From Bacillus oleivorans (lineage in GTDB: Bacteria > Bacillota > Bacilli > Bacillales > JC228), in NCBI RefSeq assembly GCF_900207585.1, contig NZ_OAOP01000001.1, positions 620,001 through 684,000 on the forward strand: a stretch of 64,000 bases of DNA, given 5' to 3'. The first letter of the stretch is position 1. Each line of letters starts with the position of its first letter. A program made the translations under genes and the position numbers. The notes beneath the pieces were generated by a model, which was not told the origin of the DNA, searched no databases, and saw nothing but the letters and a program-made list of their open reading frames with translations. Shown here in pieces: positions 8,792-17,756 of the stretch.

Positions 8792-10270
8792 GTGGTTAAG
8801 TTGTTGATTGCGGATCGGGATGAGAATGAAAGGGTGGGGATTAAGTGGCTCGTGTCTTCTTATTCGATTCCGTATGAGGAAGTTTTTTTAGCGAGGACGG
8901 CATTGGAGACAATTCGGATTTTAGAAAAGGACATGCCTGAAGTGGTATGTGTGGAACTGGATATGTTTCAATCGGATGCATGGCAAGAGCTGCAGTATGC
9001 CCTGAACCGATATGCGCGCTTTTGCATAGTGATGACAGCAGAAGCAACGTTTGAACGTGCCCTGCAGGCTATTGAACTTCATGCCTACTCGTTTTGGCTA
9101 AAGCCGATCCTGCCAGATGAAATCAAGCGGGTGCTTCAACATTGCTACAAACAGGCTGAACAAAAACAATCCCGATATTCTTCTCAAATTCAGCCAACAA
9201 ACACCTTGTCCTATCGAACCTTATTTGTAGAAGGGGAAGCCCCTGATTATAACGATTATTGCATTTTATTGCTGCAAACAGAAAATATAAAAGATCTGCC
9301 ATTATTACGCTCCTATATAGAAGACTATTCATTTCAAATCCAGCCAAGCATCTTGCCGTTGAGTGACATGATGGCGTGTGTATTCGCACGCATGACGGGG
9401 ACTGATTCCTATTTAATCCAACAAGGAAATCTGCTGCTGAAGCAATGGGAGGAACGATACCGGATTCCGATAGCAGGAATCTATTATGTGCCGAAGCAGA
9501 ACGAGTCACTCCATAAATGTTATATGGAAGCGAAACAGTCGTTAGACATTCATTTTTTTAAAGGATACCGGCAGCTGACCGTTCTCAAGCAGCCGATTAA
9601 ATGGGGAGAAATTGATCCATTTTTAACGCCAGAGGATCAAAGAAACTGGATAGGCATGCTAAATGAAGGAGACCTGGACAAAATCAAAAACTGGATGCAT
9701 GCTGAATTTTTAAATTTTAGTCATTATTACCCTGACCCTGGGTTACTCAGGATAAGATTATCCAGTATTTTGGCTCAAGTGCGGCGCTTTATGAAGTCTT
9801 ATCACTTAGATCAGGGGGAGCTTGAAATAAAATACCATCGCGTGTTTGAATCAATCCTTTACACTTCTGTTCTTTACCGGATTGTACAGGACTTTGTTTT
9901 ATTTTTAAAAGAAGTGATCGATCGAGCCACCCTGCACCGTCAGGAAAAGATTTTAGATGTAACAGAAAAGGCGATTCAATTCGTTGAACAGCATTATATG
10001 GAATCAGATTTAAACCTCGAAAAGGTTGCTCAGTTTGTTGACAGAAATCCGGCTTATTTAAGCTCACAGTTATCCAGAAAAAATAAAGAGACCTTCCGGC
10101 AGCTGTTGACGCAAATACGAATCAGGCAAGCACAGGCACTTTTAAAAGAATCAGATAACACGATCCAGCAAATTGCGGATCTAACTGGGTTTTCAAACCC
10201 GAATTATTTTAGCCGAATTTTTAAAAAAGCGGTGGGTGTTTCCCCGCGAGTCTACCGTGACCAAAAGTAA
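8792..10270 (+). CDS. Response regulator with AraC-type HTH, phospho-acceptor replaced by Glu
   Basis: A 492-residue regulator: receiver domain (about residues 1-120), a long central region, and a C-terminal AraC/XylS double HTH (about residues 390-490, with IQQIADLTGFSNPNYFSRIF). The conserved receiver Thr82 and Lys104-Pro105 are present, but the position that normally carries the phosphorylated Asp is Glu55 (VVCVELDM), and the acidic pair is D8-R9. This suggests a receiver that is not phosphorylated or mimics the active state. No histidine kinase is nearby. GTG start after GAAGGAGGG. It lies 163 bases upstream of hutU and is the obvious candidate local hut regulator (inference). Confidence 0.85.
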   Translation: MVKLLIADRDENERVGIKWLVSSYSIPYEEVFLARTALETIRILEKDMPEVVCVELDMFQSDAWQELQYALNRYARFCIVMTAEATFERALQAIELHAYSFWLKPILPDEIKRVLQHCYKQAEQKQSRYSSQIQPTNTLSYRTLFVEGEAPDYNDYCILLLQTENIKDLPLLRSYIEDYSFQIQPSILPLSDMMACVFARMTGTDSYLIQQGNLLLKQWEERYRIPIAGIYYVPKQNESLHKCYMEAKQSLDIHFFKGYRQLTVLKQPIKWGEIDPFLTPEDQRNWIGMLNEGDLDKIKNWMHAEFLNFSHYYPDPGLLRIRLSSILAQVRRFMKSYHLDQGELEIKYHRVFESILYTSVLYRIVQDFVLFLKEVIDRATLHRQEKILDVTEKAIQFVEQHYMESDLNLEKVAQFVDRNPAYLSSQLSRKNKETFRQLLTQIRIRQAQALLKESDNTIQQIADLTGFSNPNYFSRIFKKAVGVSPRVYRDQK

Positions 10271-10303
10271 ATGAAGAAATCTATTATTTTTATAGTTATA
10301 AAG

Positions 10304-10317
10304 TGTAAGCGTTTTAT
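10304..10317 (+). promoter_or_regulatory. Candidate cre (CcpA) site upstream of hutU
   Basis: TGTAAGCGTTTTAT matches the cre consensus TGWAANCGNTNWCA at 12 of 14 positions. It lies 117 bases before the hutU start. Catabolite repression of hut genes through CcpA is known in Bacillus. Confidence 0.5.
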
Positions 10318-10433
10318 TTTACTAGAATCCAGATAAAAAATGTGAAGTTTTTCAAAAAGAAGTGCTCTACTTTAAACGTTGTCCTCTCCATATACTTAAA
10401 TTATCAGAATATTATAGCGAGAGGTGGCAGGTT

Positions 10434-12095
10434 ATGAAACAAGCCCAAAAGAGAGTTATTCAAAATTACAAGGGACCCGGATTGCATGCGAAAGGATGGA
10501 TTCAGGAAGCGGCTTTACGAATGCTAATGAATAATCTAGATCCCGAGGTGGCGGAAAGACCTGAAGATTTAGTGGTATATGGGGGAATCGGAAAGGCAGC
10601 CCGCAACTGGGAAGCGTATGATGCAATTATCCAAACACTTCATGAATTAGAGTCGGATGAAACTTTATTGGTTCAATCAGGGAAACCGGTCGCTGTGTTT
10701 AAAACTCATAAAGATGCGCCTCGTGTCCTAATTGCCAATTCAAATCTCGTTCCAGCGTGGGCCAATTGGGAGCACTTCCATGAGTTGGACAAAAAAGGGC
10801 TGATGATGTATGGACAAATGACAGCAGGAAGCTGGATCTATATCGGCAGCCAGGGAATTGTCCAGGGTACTTATGAAACATTTGCGGAGTGCGCGCGTAC
10901 GTCTTTTAACGGCAGCCTTAAAGGCACCATCACTTTGACAGCTGGACTTGGCGGAATGGGAGGGGCGCAGCCGCTAGCCGTTACCTTGAATGGAGGAGTC
11001 GCGATCTGCATTGAGGTGGACCCAGCCCGTATTCAAAAACGCCTTGATACTAAGTATTTAGATATTCGAGTCGATGATTTAAATGATGCGATCAATACTG
11101 CGCTCGAAGCGAAACGCGAGGGAAGGGCATTATCGATTGGTCTGCTTGGAAATGCGGCAGAAATTCTGCCGAAAATGATTAAACGCGGTTTTATTCCAGA
11201 TGTTTTAACAGATCAAACGTCTTCACATGACCCGTTAAATGGCTATATCCCAGCCGGGCTTTCGCTTCAAGAAGCCGACGAATTTCGCAAAGCAGACCCA
11301 GCCACATACGTGAAAAAATCAAAACAAAGCATTGCCGCTCATGTACGTGCTATGCTTGAAATGCAGCAAAAGGGTGCGGTTACCTTTGATTACGGAAATA
11401 ATATTCGCCAGGTCGCAAAAGACGAGGGAGTTGAAAATGCCTTTGATTTTCCTGGGTTTGTGCCTGCCTATATTCGTCCGCAATTCTGTGAAGGAAAGGG
11501 GCCATTCCGTTGGGTGGCATTATCGGGGGATCCTCGCGATATTTATAAAACAGATGAAGTTATACTTAGGGAGTTTAGTTACAACAAACATTTATGTAAC
11601 TGGATCAAGATGGCTCAGGAAAAAATTCAGTTTCAAGGTCTGCCTGCAAGGATTTGCTGGTTAGGATACGGAGAACGGGCCCGGTTTGGAAAAATTATTA
11701 ATGATATGGTCGCAAACGGTGAATTAAGTGCGCCAATCGTGATTGGCCGCGATCACTTAGACTCAGGCTCTGTCGCATCGCCGAACCGTGAAACCGAAGG
11801 AATGAAGGATGGCAGTGATGCTGTAGCCGACTGGCCAATTTTAAATGCTCTAATTAATGCAGTAGGAGGAGCGAGCTGGGTATCCGTTCATCATGGCGGC
11901 GGTGTCGGAATGGGTTACTCCATCCATGCAGGTATGGTGATTGTTGCAGATGGTACGAAGGAAGCAGAAGCCCGATTAGAGCGGGTACTGACGACAGATC
12001 CAGGGATGGGAATCGTCCGTCATGTCGATGCGGGCTATGATTTGGCGATTCAAACAGCAAAGGAAAAAGGTGTCAAAATTCCGATGCTGGAATAA
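10434..12095 (+). CDS. hutU: Urocanate hydratase
   Basis: A 553-residue enzyme that converts urocanate to 4-imidazolone-5-propionate using NAD+ as an electrophilic cofactor. Full family length. Visible signatures include [15 protein letters not shown] near the start, the NAD-binding glycine stretch [14 protein letters not shown] (about residues 173-186), the active-site region around residue 400 with [12 protein letters not shown], and [12 protein letters not shown] (about residues 483-494). The ATG at 10434 follows GAGAGGTGG; an in-frame opening from 10362 is an unlikely extension. It is the first hut gene of the cluster; the histidine lyase that would supply urocanate is not in this window. 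Confidence 0.97.
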   Translation: MKQAQKRVIQNYKGPGLHAKGWIQEAALRMLMNNLDPEVAERPEDLVVYGGIGKAARNWEAYDAIIQTLHELESDETLLVQSGKPVAVFKTHKDAPRVLIANSNLVPAWANWEHFHELDKKGLMMYGQMTAGSWIYIGSQGIVQGTYETFAECARTSFNGSLKGTITLTAGLGGMGGAQPLAVTLNGGVAICIEVDPARIQKRLDTKYLDIRVDDLNDAINTALEAKREGRALSIGLLGNAAEILPKMIKRGFIPDVLTDQTSSHDPLNGYIPAGLSLQEADEFRKADPATYVKKSKQSIAAHVRAMLEMQQKGAVTFDYGNNIRQVAKDEGVENAFDFPGFVPAYIRPQFCEGKGPFRWVALSGDPRDIYKTDEVILREFSYNKHLCNWIKMAQEKIQFQGLPARICWLGYGERARFGKIINDMVANGELSAPIVIGRDHLDSGSVASPNRETEGMKDGSDAVADWPILNALINAVGGASWVSVHHGGGVGMGYSIHAGMVIVADGTKEAEARLERVLTTDPGMGIVRHVDAGYDLAIQTAKEKGVKIPMLE

Positions 12096-12115
12096 AGACT
12101 TTTAAACAAGTCGAA

Positions 12116-12300
12116 ATTCCATAAGCCGGGTTCTAAAGGACGAAAATCGAGAAAGAGCAGAAAGAAAGTCCTTGAGCCGGGCTCTAAAGGACGAAAATCG
12201 AGAAAAAGCAGAAAGAAAGTCCATAAGCCGGGCTCTTAAAGGACGAAAATCGAGAAAGAGCAGAAAGTCCTTGAGCTAAGCATTAAAGGACAAAAAACAT
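12116..12300 (+). repeat. Array inside the hut cluster, family F
   Basis: Three to four direct units containing CTAAAGGACGAAAATCGAGA, an A-rich AGCAGAAAGAAAGTCC stretch and GAGCCGGG. The TAAAGGA starts are at 12134, 12185 and 12237, a period of 51-52 bases; a degenerate fourth TTAAAGGACA is at 12284. It occupies nearly all of the gap between hutU and hutI. Confidence 0.85.
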
Positions 12301-12350
12301 GATAGCGAGTAAAAAGGTATACACTGATGACTTTGATAGAGGAGGATTTG

Positions 12351-13649
12351 ATGAATAACACCGTTTTTATCCGAAATGCTCACCAATTAGTAACTCTTGA
12401 AGGCGGATCCGATGCTCCGCGCGTTGGCAAGCAAATGGAAGAGCTCCACATCATTGAAAATGGCAGTGTGTGGATTGAGGGCAGAAAAATTGCAGCGGTC
12501 GGTACAGATGCAGAGCTTCTTGAAAAATTTAGCGCGCGGCTGCATGAAGCCGAGATCATCGATGCGACTGGAAAACTGGTAACCCCTGGTTTTGTAGATC
12601 CTCATACTCATCTTGTGCATGCCGGAACACGTGAACAAGAATTTAATATGCGCCTGCAAGGAGCCACTTATATGGAAATCATGAATGCAGGCGGCGGTAT
12701 TCACTCAACCACAAAAGCAACAAGGGAAGCTACGCATGATCAGCTTTTTGAGGAAAGCTACGACAGACTTAATCGCTTCCTAAAGCAAGGGGTTACGACA
12801 ATCGAAGCTAAAAGCGGTTATGGACTTTCATTAGAACATGAAATCAAACAATTAGAGGTCGCAAAACAATTAAACGAATATCATCCGATTGACATCGTAA
12901 GTACTTTTATGGGTGCACATGCGGTCCCTGCGGAATATAAACAAGACCCGGATAAGTTTGTTGATATTGTCATTAAAGAAATGCTTCCGCAGGTAGCTAT
13001 CTCTGGTTTGGCGGAATTCAATGATGTCTTCTGCGAACGGGGCGTATTTACTCCTGAACAATCGAAAAAGATTCTTGAAGCAGGAAAGAATTTGGGACTT
13101 CTTCCTAAGATTCATGCAGATGAGATTGAACCTTACAGTGGGGCAGAGTTAGCCGCAAGCGTTGGAGCAGTTTCAGCTGATCATCTTTTAAAAGCATCGG
13201 ATCAAGGAATCCGGCAAATGGCAGAAGCCGGAGTCATCGCGGTGTTGCTTCCTGGAACGGCCTTTTTTCTTATGGCTGAATCAGCAAACGGACGGAAGAT
13301 GATCGATGAAGGTGTTGCGGTTGCTCTATCAACCGACTGTAATCCAGGATCATCACCAACCGTTTCACTTCCGCTCATTATGAACTTAGGCTGTTTAAAA
13401 ATGGGGATGACCCCAGCCGAAGTTTTAACAGCGGTCTCCATCAACGCAGCCCATGCGATCAAGCGTGGAGCAACGATCGGAAGTATTGAGACAGGCAAAC
13501 TGGCCGACATCAATATTTTTAACGTTCCAACCTACATGCACCTTCAATACATGTATGGCGAGAATCATATTGATACGGTTATAAAAAATGGCAAAAAAGT
13601 AGTCAGCGGAGGGAGCTTATTATGGCAGGATACCCATACCCTCAATTAA
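12351..13649 (+). CDS. hutI: Imidazolonepropionase
   Basis: A 432-residue amidohydrolase-fold enzyme that opens the imidazolone ring to give N-formimidoyl-L-glutamate. The metal-binding DPHTHLVHAG (about residues 82-91), the EAKSGYGL block (about residue 153), the HADEIEP motif and the late STDCNPGSSP motif are all intact. The ATG at 12351 is chosen because it follows AGAGGAGGATTTG at good spacing; the in-frame ATG at 12327 has none. It overlaps hutG by 28 bases, so translation of the two is probably coupled. Confidence 0.96.
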   Translation: MNNTVFIRNAHQLVTLEGGSDAPRVGKQMEELHIIENGSVWIEGRKIAAVGTDAELLEKFSARLHEAEIIDATGKLVTPGFVDPHTHLVHAGTREQEFNMRLQGATYMEIMNAGGGIHSTTKATREATHDQLFEESYDRLNRFLKQGVTTIEAKSGYGLSLEHEIKQLEVAKQLNEYHPIDIVSTFMGAHAVPAEYKQDPDKFVDIVIKEMLPQVAISGLAEFNDVFCERGVFTPEQSKKILEAGKNLGLLPKIHADEIEPYSGAELAASVGAVSADHLLKASDQGIRQMAEAGVIAVLLPGTAFFLMAESANGRKMIDEGVAVALSTDCNPGSSPTVSLPLIMNLGCLKMGMTPAEVLTAVSINAAHAIKRGATIGSIETGKLADINIFNVPTYMHLQYMYGENHIDTVIKNGKKVVSGGSLLWQDTHTLN

Positions 13650-14623
13650 AACCGCCGAATTTTAGATGGCATAGACCTGAAGACACTCATGAGCCAAAAG
13701 TAAATGAATGGATTCAAACATTAGAACCGGACGGATCAGAGATAGACTGGGATCAAATCGATGTTTGTTTACTTGGCGTACCCCTTTCCAGATCATCGAT
13801 CAGTGCATCGGCAGCCAGTGAAAATCCGGATGCGATTCGCAGGGCATGGAAATATTTCACGACTTATAACTTAGATGTTGATGTTGATTTAACCGAGCTG
13901 CGGGTTGTGGATTTGGGTGATGTCAGACAGCATGTGACTGATATTTCTGTTTGTCACACCAACATTAAAGAAGCAATGCTGAGTATGCAGAAATACCACC
14001 CGCAGGTTTTCCCGCTTTCAATTGGCGGCGATCATTCGATTACAGCACAGCTGGTAAAAGGGTGGAAAGAGGCCCATCCGGAGGAGCGGATTGGGATTTT
14101 ACAGCTCGATACACATTTTGATTTAAGGGATCTGAGTGATAATGGGCCAAGTAATGGAACGCCGATCCGCAACCTGATCGAAAGCGGAACCATACTCGGC
14201 GCAGACGTGTATAACATCGGCTTGCACGGATTTTTTAATGCGAAATCATTAAAGGAATATGCGGACAAAATGGGTGTGCATTACACGACGTTAAGAAAAG
14301 CCAGACGAATGGGAGTCGAGAATGCAGTTGAACAGGCCTTAGCAGAGCTTGAGCAAAAGGTCGATACAATTTATCTGACTGTCGATATGGATGTGCTAGA
14401 TATTGGTATAGCACCGGGTGCTCCTGCCTCTGCACCTGGCGGGATGAGAACCGATGAACTATTTGAAGCCGTCTATGTCGCCGGCCAAAACGAAAAGGTA
14501 AAAGCGATGGACCTCGTTTGTTTAGACCCTTTTAAAGATGCAGGGGAAGCGACGGTAAAAGCGGGAGTTCATGTCATGCTCTCTTTTCTGAGCGGGTTAG
14601 TTATGCGGTATAAACAAAACTAA
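13622..14623 (+). CDS. hutG: Formimidoylglutamase
   Basis: A 333-residue arginase/ureohydrolase-family enzyme that splits N-formimidoyl-L-glutamate into glutamate and formamide, the last hut step. The binuclear manganese motifs are present: GGDHS (about residues 136-140), DTHFD (about 162-166) and DMDVLD (about 258-263). GCGGAGGGAG precedes its ATG inside the hutI coding end. The order regulator-hutU-hutI-hutG-permease differs from B. subtilis hutPHUIGM by the absence of hutP and hutH. Confidence 0.95.
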   Translation: MAGYPYPQLKPPNFRWHRPEDTHEPKVNEWIQTLEPDGSEIDWDQIDVCLLGVPLSRSSISASAASENPDAIRRAWKYFTTYNLDVDVDLTELRVVDLGDVRQHVTDISVCHTNIKEAMLSMQKYHPQVFPLSIGGDHSITAQLVKGWKEAHPEERIGILQLDTHFDLRDLSDNGPSNGTPIRNLIESGTILGADVYNIGLHGFFNAKSLKEYADKMGVHYTTLRKARRMGVENAVEQALAELEQKVDTIYLTVDMDVLDIGIAPGAPASAPGGMRTDELFEAVYVAGQNEKVKAMDLVCLDPFKDAGEATVKAGVHVMLSFLSGLVMRYKQN

Positions 14624-14689
14624 TTACACCGGAAGCGAAGATGAAAGTCTCCATTTCCGTTTGTACTAAATGAGATAAAATTTTAGCAA

Positions 14690-14790
14690 TGAAGTAATTC
14701 GGCGCAGTTAAACTTTTTAGGAATTAAGTAAAAGTGCAACTAGGCAATCGCCTGCGCCAGCCGGCAATGGTGCTTGCCGGGTTTTCTTTA
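14690..14790 (+). promoter_or_regulatory. Candidate switch-type leader with terminator before the YjiH permease gene
   Basis: GGCGCAG (14701-14707) can pair with CTGCGCC (14752-14758), enclosing the hairpin ACTTTT (14712) / AAAAGT (14730). A terminator follows directly: CCGGCAA (14761-14767) and TTGCCGG (14774-14780) around TGGTGC, then GTTTTCTTT. GCGCCA (14754-14759) can instead pair with TGGTGC (14768-14773) with one G-U, which would break both the outer stem and the terminator. Two mutually exclusive folds are the hallmark of an attenuator or riboswitch. I do not recognise a known aptamer class. Confidence 0.5.
14761..14789 (+). terminator. Terminator, possibly conditional, between hutG and the YjiH permease gene
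   Basis: Seven perfect GC-rich base pairs (CCGGCAA/TTGCCGG) with a six-base loop and a T-rich tail GTTTTCTTT. Confidence 0.8.
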
Positions 14791-14829
14791 CAATAAATTA
14801 TCTAAAAATTCAGTTAAAAGGAGGAAAAT

Positions 14830-16167
14830 ATGGTAAATCCAAATGATGTGACCCCTTCGCTGCAGCAAAACCCCCAAGTTAGTTCGCCGTCAGGAATGAT
14901 CAAGTTTTTTGTATTTAGTTTGTTTGGTATATTTATGTTTTTTATCCCGATCACCGTTAATGGGAGCTCATCGATTCCGCTAGACCACATCGTCTCATGG
15001 ATGAGGAACAGTTTTCCTGAAGTAACACCATACTATGCAGCTCTTGTGATACTGCTTGGTGCGATTTATCCTTTTTACAAGAAAACGTGGAACAAGAATA
15101 GAGTGGAAGTTGTATTTTCCATTTTTAAGGTCCTCGGATTACTTGCCGCCGTATTATTGCTTTTTAAAACAGGTCCAGCTTGGCTTCTCGATCCGAACAT
15201 TGGTGTCTTTTTATTTGAAAAGCTAGTCATACCGGTCGGCCTGCTCGTTCCAATTGGTTCGATATTTTTAGCGATGCTAGTGGGGTATGGACTTATTGAT
15301 TTTATCGGGGTACTCGTGCAAAGAATTATGCGTCCGATTTGGAAAACACCAGGACGATCTGCCGTTGATGCAGTTGCTTCATTCGTTGGCAGCTATTCAA
15401 TTGGCTTGCTTATTACGAACCGTGTGTTTAAGGAAGGTAAGTATACGATAAAAGAGGCAACAATCATAGCCACAGGATTCTCTACGGTTTCCGTTACTTT
15501 TATGATTGTTGTCGCTAACACGTTAGGGATTATGGACATCTGGAATCTATATTTTTGGACAACGCTAATCGTTACCTTCTTAGTGACAGCCATCACCGCG
15601 AGATTGTGGCCCATTACAAAAATAAGTGATGACTATTATAACGAGAAAGGCGAGCCGGAAGAAATCGTAAAAACAAAGGTACTGCAAACAGCATGGGCGA
15701 AAGCGCTAAGTGCTGCAGACCAAGCTCCATCGATTGGAAAAAACATTTGGGAAAACTTGCGCGACGGCTTTATTATGACAATGAGTATTTTGCCGTCGAT
15801 CATGTCAATCGGACTCTTAGGCCTGCTTTTAGCAGAGTATACGCCTGTGTTTGATATCATTGGCTATATTTTTTATCCATTTACACTGCTTTTGCAAATC
15901 CCAGAGCCATTGTTGGCAGCTAAAGCCGCAGCTGTTGAAATTGCAGAAATGTTCCTGCCGGCTTTACTAGTAGTTGAAGCCCCATTAGTAACCAAGTTTG
16001 TGACAGCGGTCGTTTCTGTCTCATCGATTTTATTCTTTTCAGCTACAATTCCATGTATTTTATCCACAGATATCCCAATCAGCATTCCGCGTTTACTGGT
16101 GATTTGGGTACAGCGGACGATTCTTTCGCTGATTCTTGTAACACCCATTGCGTTTTTGTTTTTATAA
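14830..16167 (+). CDS. YjiH family permease, possible histidine/urocanate transporter
   Basis: A 445-residue integral membrane protein with about ten membrane segments and paired Gate (nucleoside-recognition-like) regions, matching the YjiH/COG3314 group. Typical blocks are FFIPITVNGSSSIPLDHIV near the start and WKTPGRSAVDAVASFVGSYS in the middle. AAAAGGAGGAAAAT precedes the ATG. It follows hutG behind a candidate switch-type leader, so uptake of histidine or a pathway intermediate is a reasonable inference; the family itself has no firm substrate. A paralogue is encoded at 33191-34567. Confidence 0.85.
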   Translation: MVNPNDVTPSLQQNPQVSSPSGMIKFFVFSLFGIFMFFIPITVNGSSSIPLDHIVSWMRNSFPEVTPYYAALVILLGAIYPFYKKTWNKNRVEVVFSIFKVLGLLAAVLLLFKTGPAWLLDPNIGVFLFEKLVIPVGLLVPIGSIFLAMLVGYGLIDFIGVLVQRIMRPIWKTPGRSAVDAVASFVGSYSIGLLITNRVFKEGKYTIKEATIIATGFSTVSVTFMIVVANTLGIMDIWNLYFWTTLIVTFLVTAITARLWPITKISDDYYNEKGEPEEIVKTKVLQTAWAKALSAADQAPSIGKNIWENLRDGFIMTMSILPSIMSIGLLGLLLAEYTPVFDIIGYIFYPFTLLLQIPEPLLAAKAAAVEIAEMFLPALLVVEAPLVTKFVTAVVSVSSILFFSATIPCILSTDIPISIPRLLVIWVQRTILSLILVTPIAFLFL

Positions 16168-16173
16168 TAATAA

Positions 16174-16212
16174 AGAAACTCCAGCGAACTGAGGGTACGC
16201 TGGAGTTTTTTA
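16174..16212 (+). terminator. Terminator between convergent genes
   Basis: AACTCCAGCG and CGCTGGAGTT form a perfect ten-base-pair stem around a nine-base loop, followed by a T run on the plus strand and, on the minus strand, TTCTTT. Confidence 0.88.
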
Positions 16213-16221
16213 GGTTATGTA

Positions 16222-16677
16222 CTATTTTTCTCTCTTAATAGACAACCATACCCCAATCAGAGTAAAAATGAGACTGAAGATGGCAGCCGTAAAGAGCATG
16301 AATTGGAGACGCAGACCCTCAAGCTGCAGATATTCTGGGAGCTCTTCTTTTTCTAAAAAATGAAGCCGCTGGTCATAGTAATTAGAGGTATCGTTAATCA
16401 AGATAATAAAAAGGGCGACAAGGATTAAAGTCATTGCCCCGTATATAACATGTCTAAAATTAATCCGCATCTTGGATTCATTTGGATTCGTGTCACGTAT
16501 AAAGACAAGATACGCGGTTAAAAAACCAGTCAGTAAAAAGATAAAAGCAAAAAATACATACGATAAAAGCCGGAATAAGTTCTCGGTCCCAGTGATCACA
16601 TAAGTGGCGATAAAGATAAAGATTCCTAAGATAACGATAAGAATAAACAGGTCTATTTTTTTCTCTGTCTTTTCCAT
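16222..16677 (-). CDS. Hypothetical four-helix membrane protein
   Basis: I do not recognise a named family. The 151-residue product has four hydrophobic segments (about residues 9-29, 36-60, 75-94 and 125-145) with a charged loop between the third and fourth (YYDQRLHFLEKEELPEYLQL). GGAGGGAAAATC precedes the ATG. It is convergent with the YjiH permease gene and monocistronic. A small integral membrane protein; no function can be given. Confidence 0.7.
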   Translation of the reverse strand: MEKTEKKIDLFILIVILGIFIFIATYVITGTENLFRLLSYVFFAFIFLLTGFLTAYLVFIRDTNPNESKMRINFRHVIYGAMTLILVALFIILINDTSNYYDQRLHFLEKEELPEYLQLEGLRLQFMLFTAAIFSLIFTLIGVWLSIKREK

Positions 16678-16805
16678 GATTTTCCCTCCTCTCAGTCTTC
16701 TATTATAGCAAATTGGAGGGGGTGAAGCAGAGAAATGTCGAATGATGTAATGAATATTTAAGAATTTTTAACGAACGCAGGTAGTAATAATCAGAGCGGA
16801 TTGCT

Positions 16806-16984
16806 AAAGGACATTGGTTCCGTTATCTGTGACAAAATCGCAGATTTTCAGAATTAGCGGACACTGGATCCTTTATTTATGCAAAAACATACAATTTTTG
16901 AATGATTTATAGCAAATAAAGGATCGTATGTCCTATAATTTTTGAAAACGGACATTTTTGCGTGAATAACGGATCGTATGTCCG
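16806..16984. repeat. Palindromic intergenic element, family G (copy 1)
   Basis: Four copies of one 20-base motif in the order forward, forward, reverse, reverse. Forward copies resemble GGACAYTGGATCCGTTAT (16806-16827 and 16857-16879); reverse copies resemble ATAACGGATCGTATGTCC (16914-16934 and 16965-16984). Steps are about 51-57 bases. The same architecture recurs at 51800-51978. The nested arms could fold into a large hairpin in RNA or DNA. Confidence 0.85.
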
Positions 16985-17079
16985 CAAAGAAAATCAATTT
17001 GCTAAATTCAATTGGGCAGGTTCTGTCATTCCGGCCGAATTCACTCTGCGAAAGTCGAGTGATTAAAATTCAATCCCAT

Positions 17080-17109
17080 AAAAAAAGGCACTATCTCCAT
17101 AGCACCTTT
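17080..17109 (-). terminator. Terminator of the thioesterase gene
   Basis: On the minus strand GGTGCTAT and ATAGTGCC pair around GGAG and are followed by six T. Confidence 0.88.
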
Positions 17110-17122
17110 CGACTGGCAATTT

Positions 17123-17635
17123 TCATTCCCAAGGCTTTTGCGTGGTTATAAATTGAGCAAGCTTTTTACTTTCAGCCCTGCGGTTTTTTCGGACAAGGGC
17201 ACGCTGGTCACCTGTTTCGTGTAGTTTCTGCTCTTCCGGAGTTTCAGGAATTACTTCCGGTACCGCAACAGGCTTTCCGTTTTCATCTAATGCAACAAAG
17301 GTGAGGAATGCGGTCGCAGCGATGCGGCGTTTTCCAGATAACAAATCCTCTGTAATAACCTTTGCAAAAACCTCCATTGAAGTTCTGCCCGTCCACGTAA
17401 CGAACGTTTCTATACAAATGGAATCTGTCGGTAAAATCGGTTCCAAAAAGTCCACCGAGTCGGTAGAAGCTGTTACAACTTCTGCGCGGCAATGTCTTTT
17501 AGCAGAAATCGATGCAACCCCATCAATTCTTTTCATTAAAACGCCGCCAAACAGTGTATTGTGGTTATTAGTGTCATTGGGAAGAACCAGGTCAGTATGA
17601 ACGACGCGCGACTCTTTACAATATTTCGGTTCCAT
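17123..17635 (-). CDS. Acyl-CoA thioesterase, hotdog fold (YkhA-like)
   Basis: A 170-residue hotdog-fold acyl-CoA hydrolase that should release free fatty acid and CoA in the cytoplasm. The family block VLPNDTNNHNTLFGGVLMKR (about residues 17-36) carries the active-site Asn/Asp-Thr-Asn pattern and the central-helix glycines; TASTDSVDFLEPI follows. The ATG at 17635 lies about ten bases after AGGAAGG; a GTG 12 bases further up overlaps that site and is less likely. Single gene with its own terminator. Confidence 0.88.
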   Translation of the reverse strand: MEPKYCKESRVVHTDLVLPNDTNNHNTLFGGVLMKRIDGVASISAKRHCRAEVVTASTDSVDFLEPILPTDSICIETFVTWTGRTSMEVFAKVITEDLLSGKRRIAATAFLTFVALDENGKPVAVPEVIPETPEEQKLHETGDQRALVRKNRRAESKKLAQFITTQKPWE

Positions 17636-17756
17636 ATATATGTACACCTTCCTACTCTTTACTTCTCTTTCTTATTATAAGGATATGTCAAGAAAAAGCT
17701 ATCCAAACAAAATAATTTAAAGAGAGTCTAAGAAAGAGAATATGAGAAAAATCTCT

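Noticed and set aside
12870-13115. Minus-strand open frames within hutI and other conserved genes
   Set aside because: They are shadows of strongly supported coding genes and lack ribosome sites.
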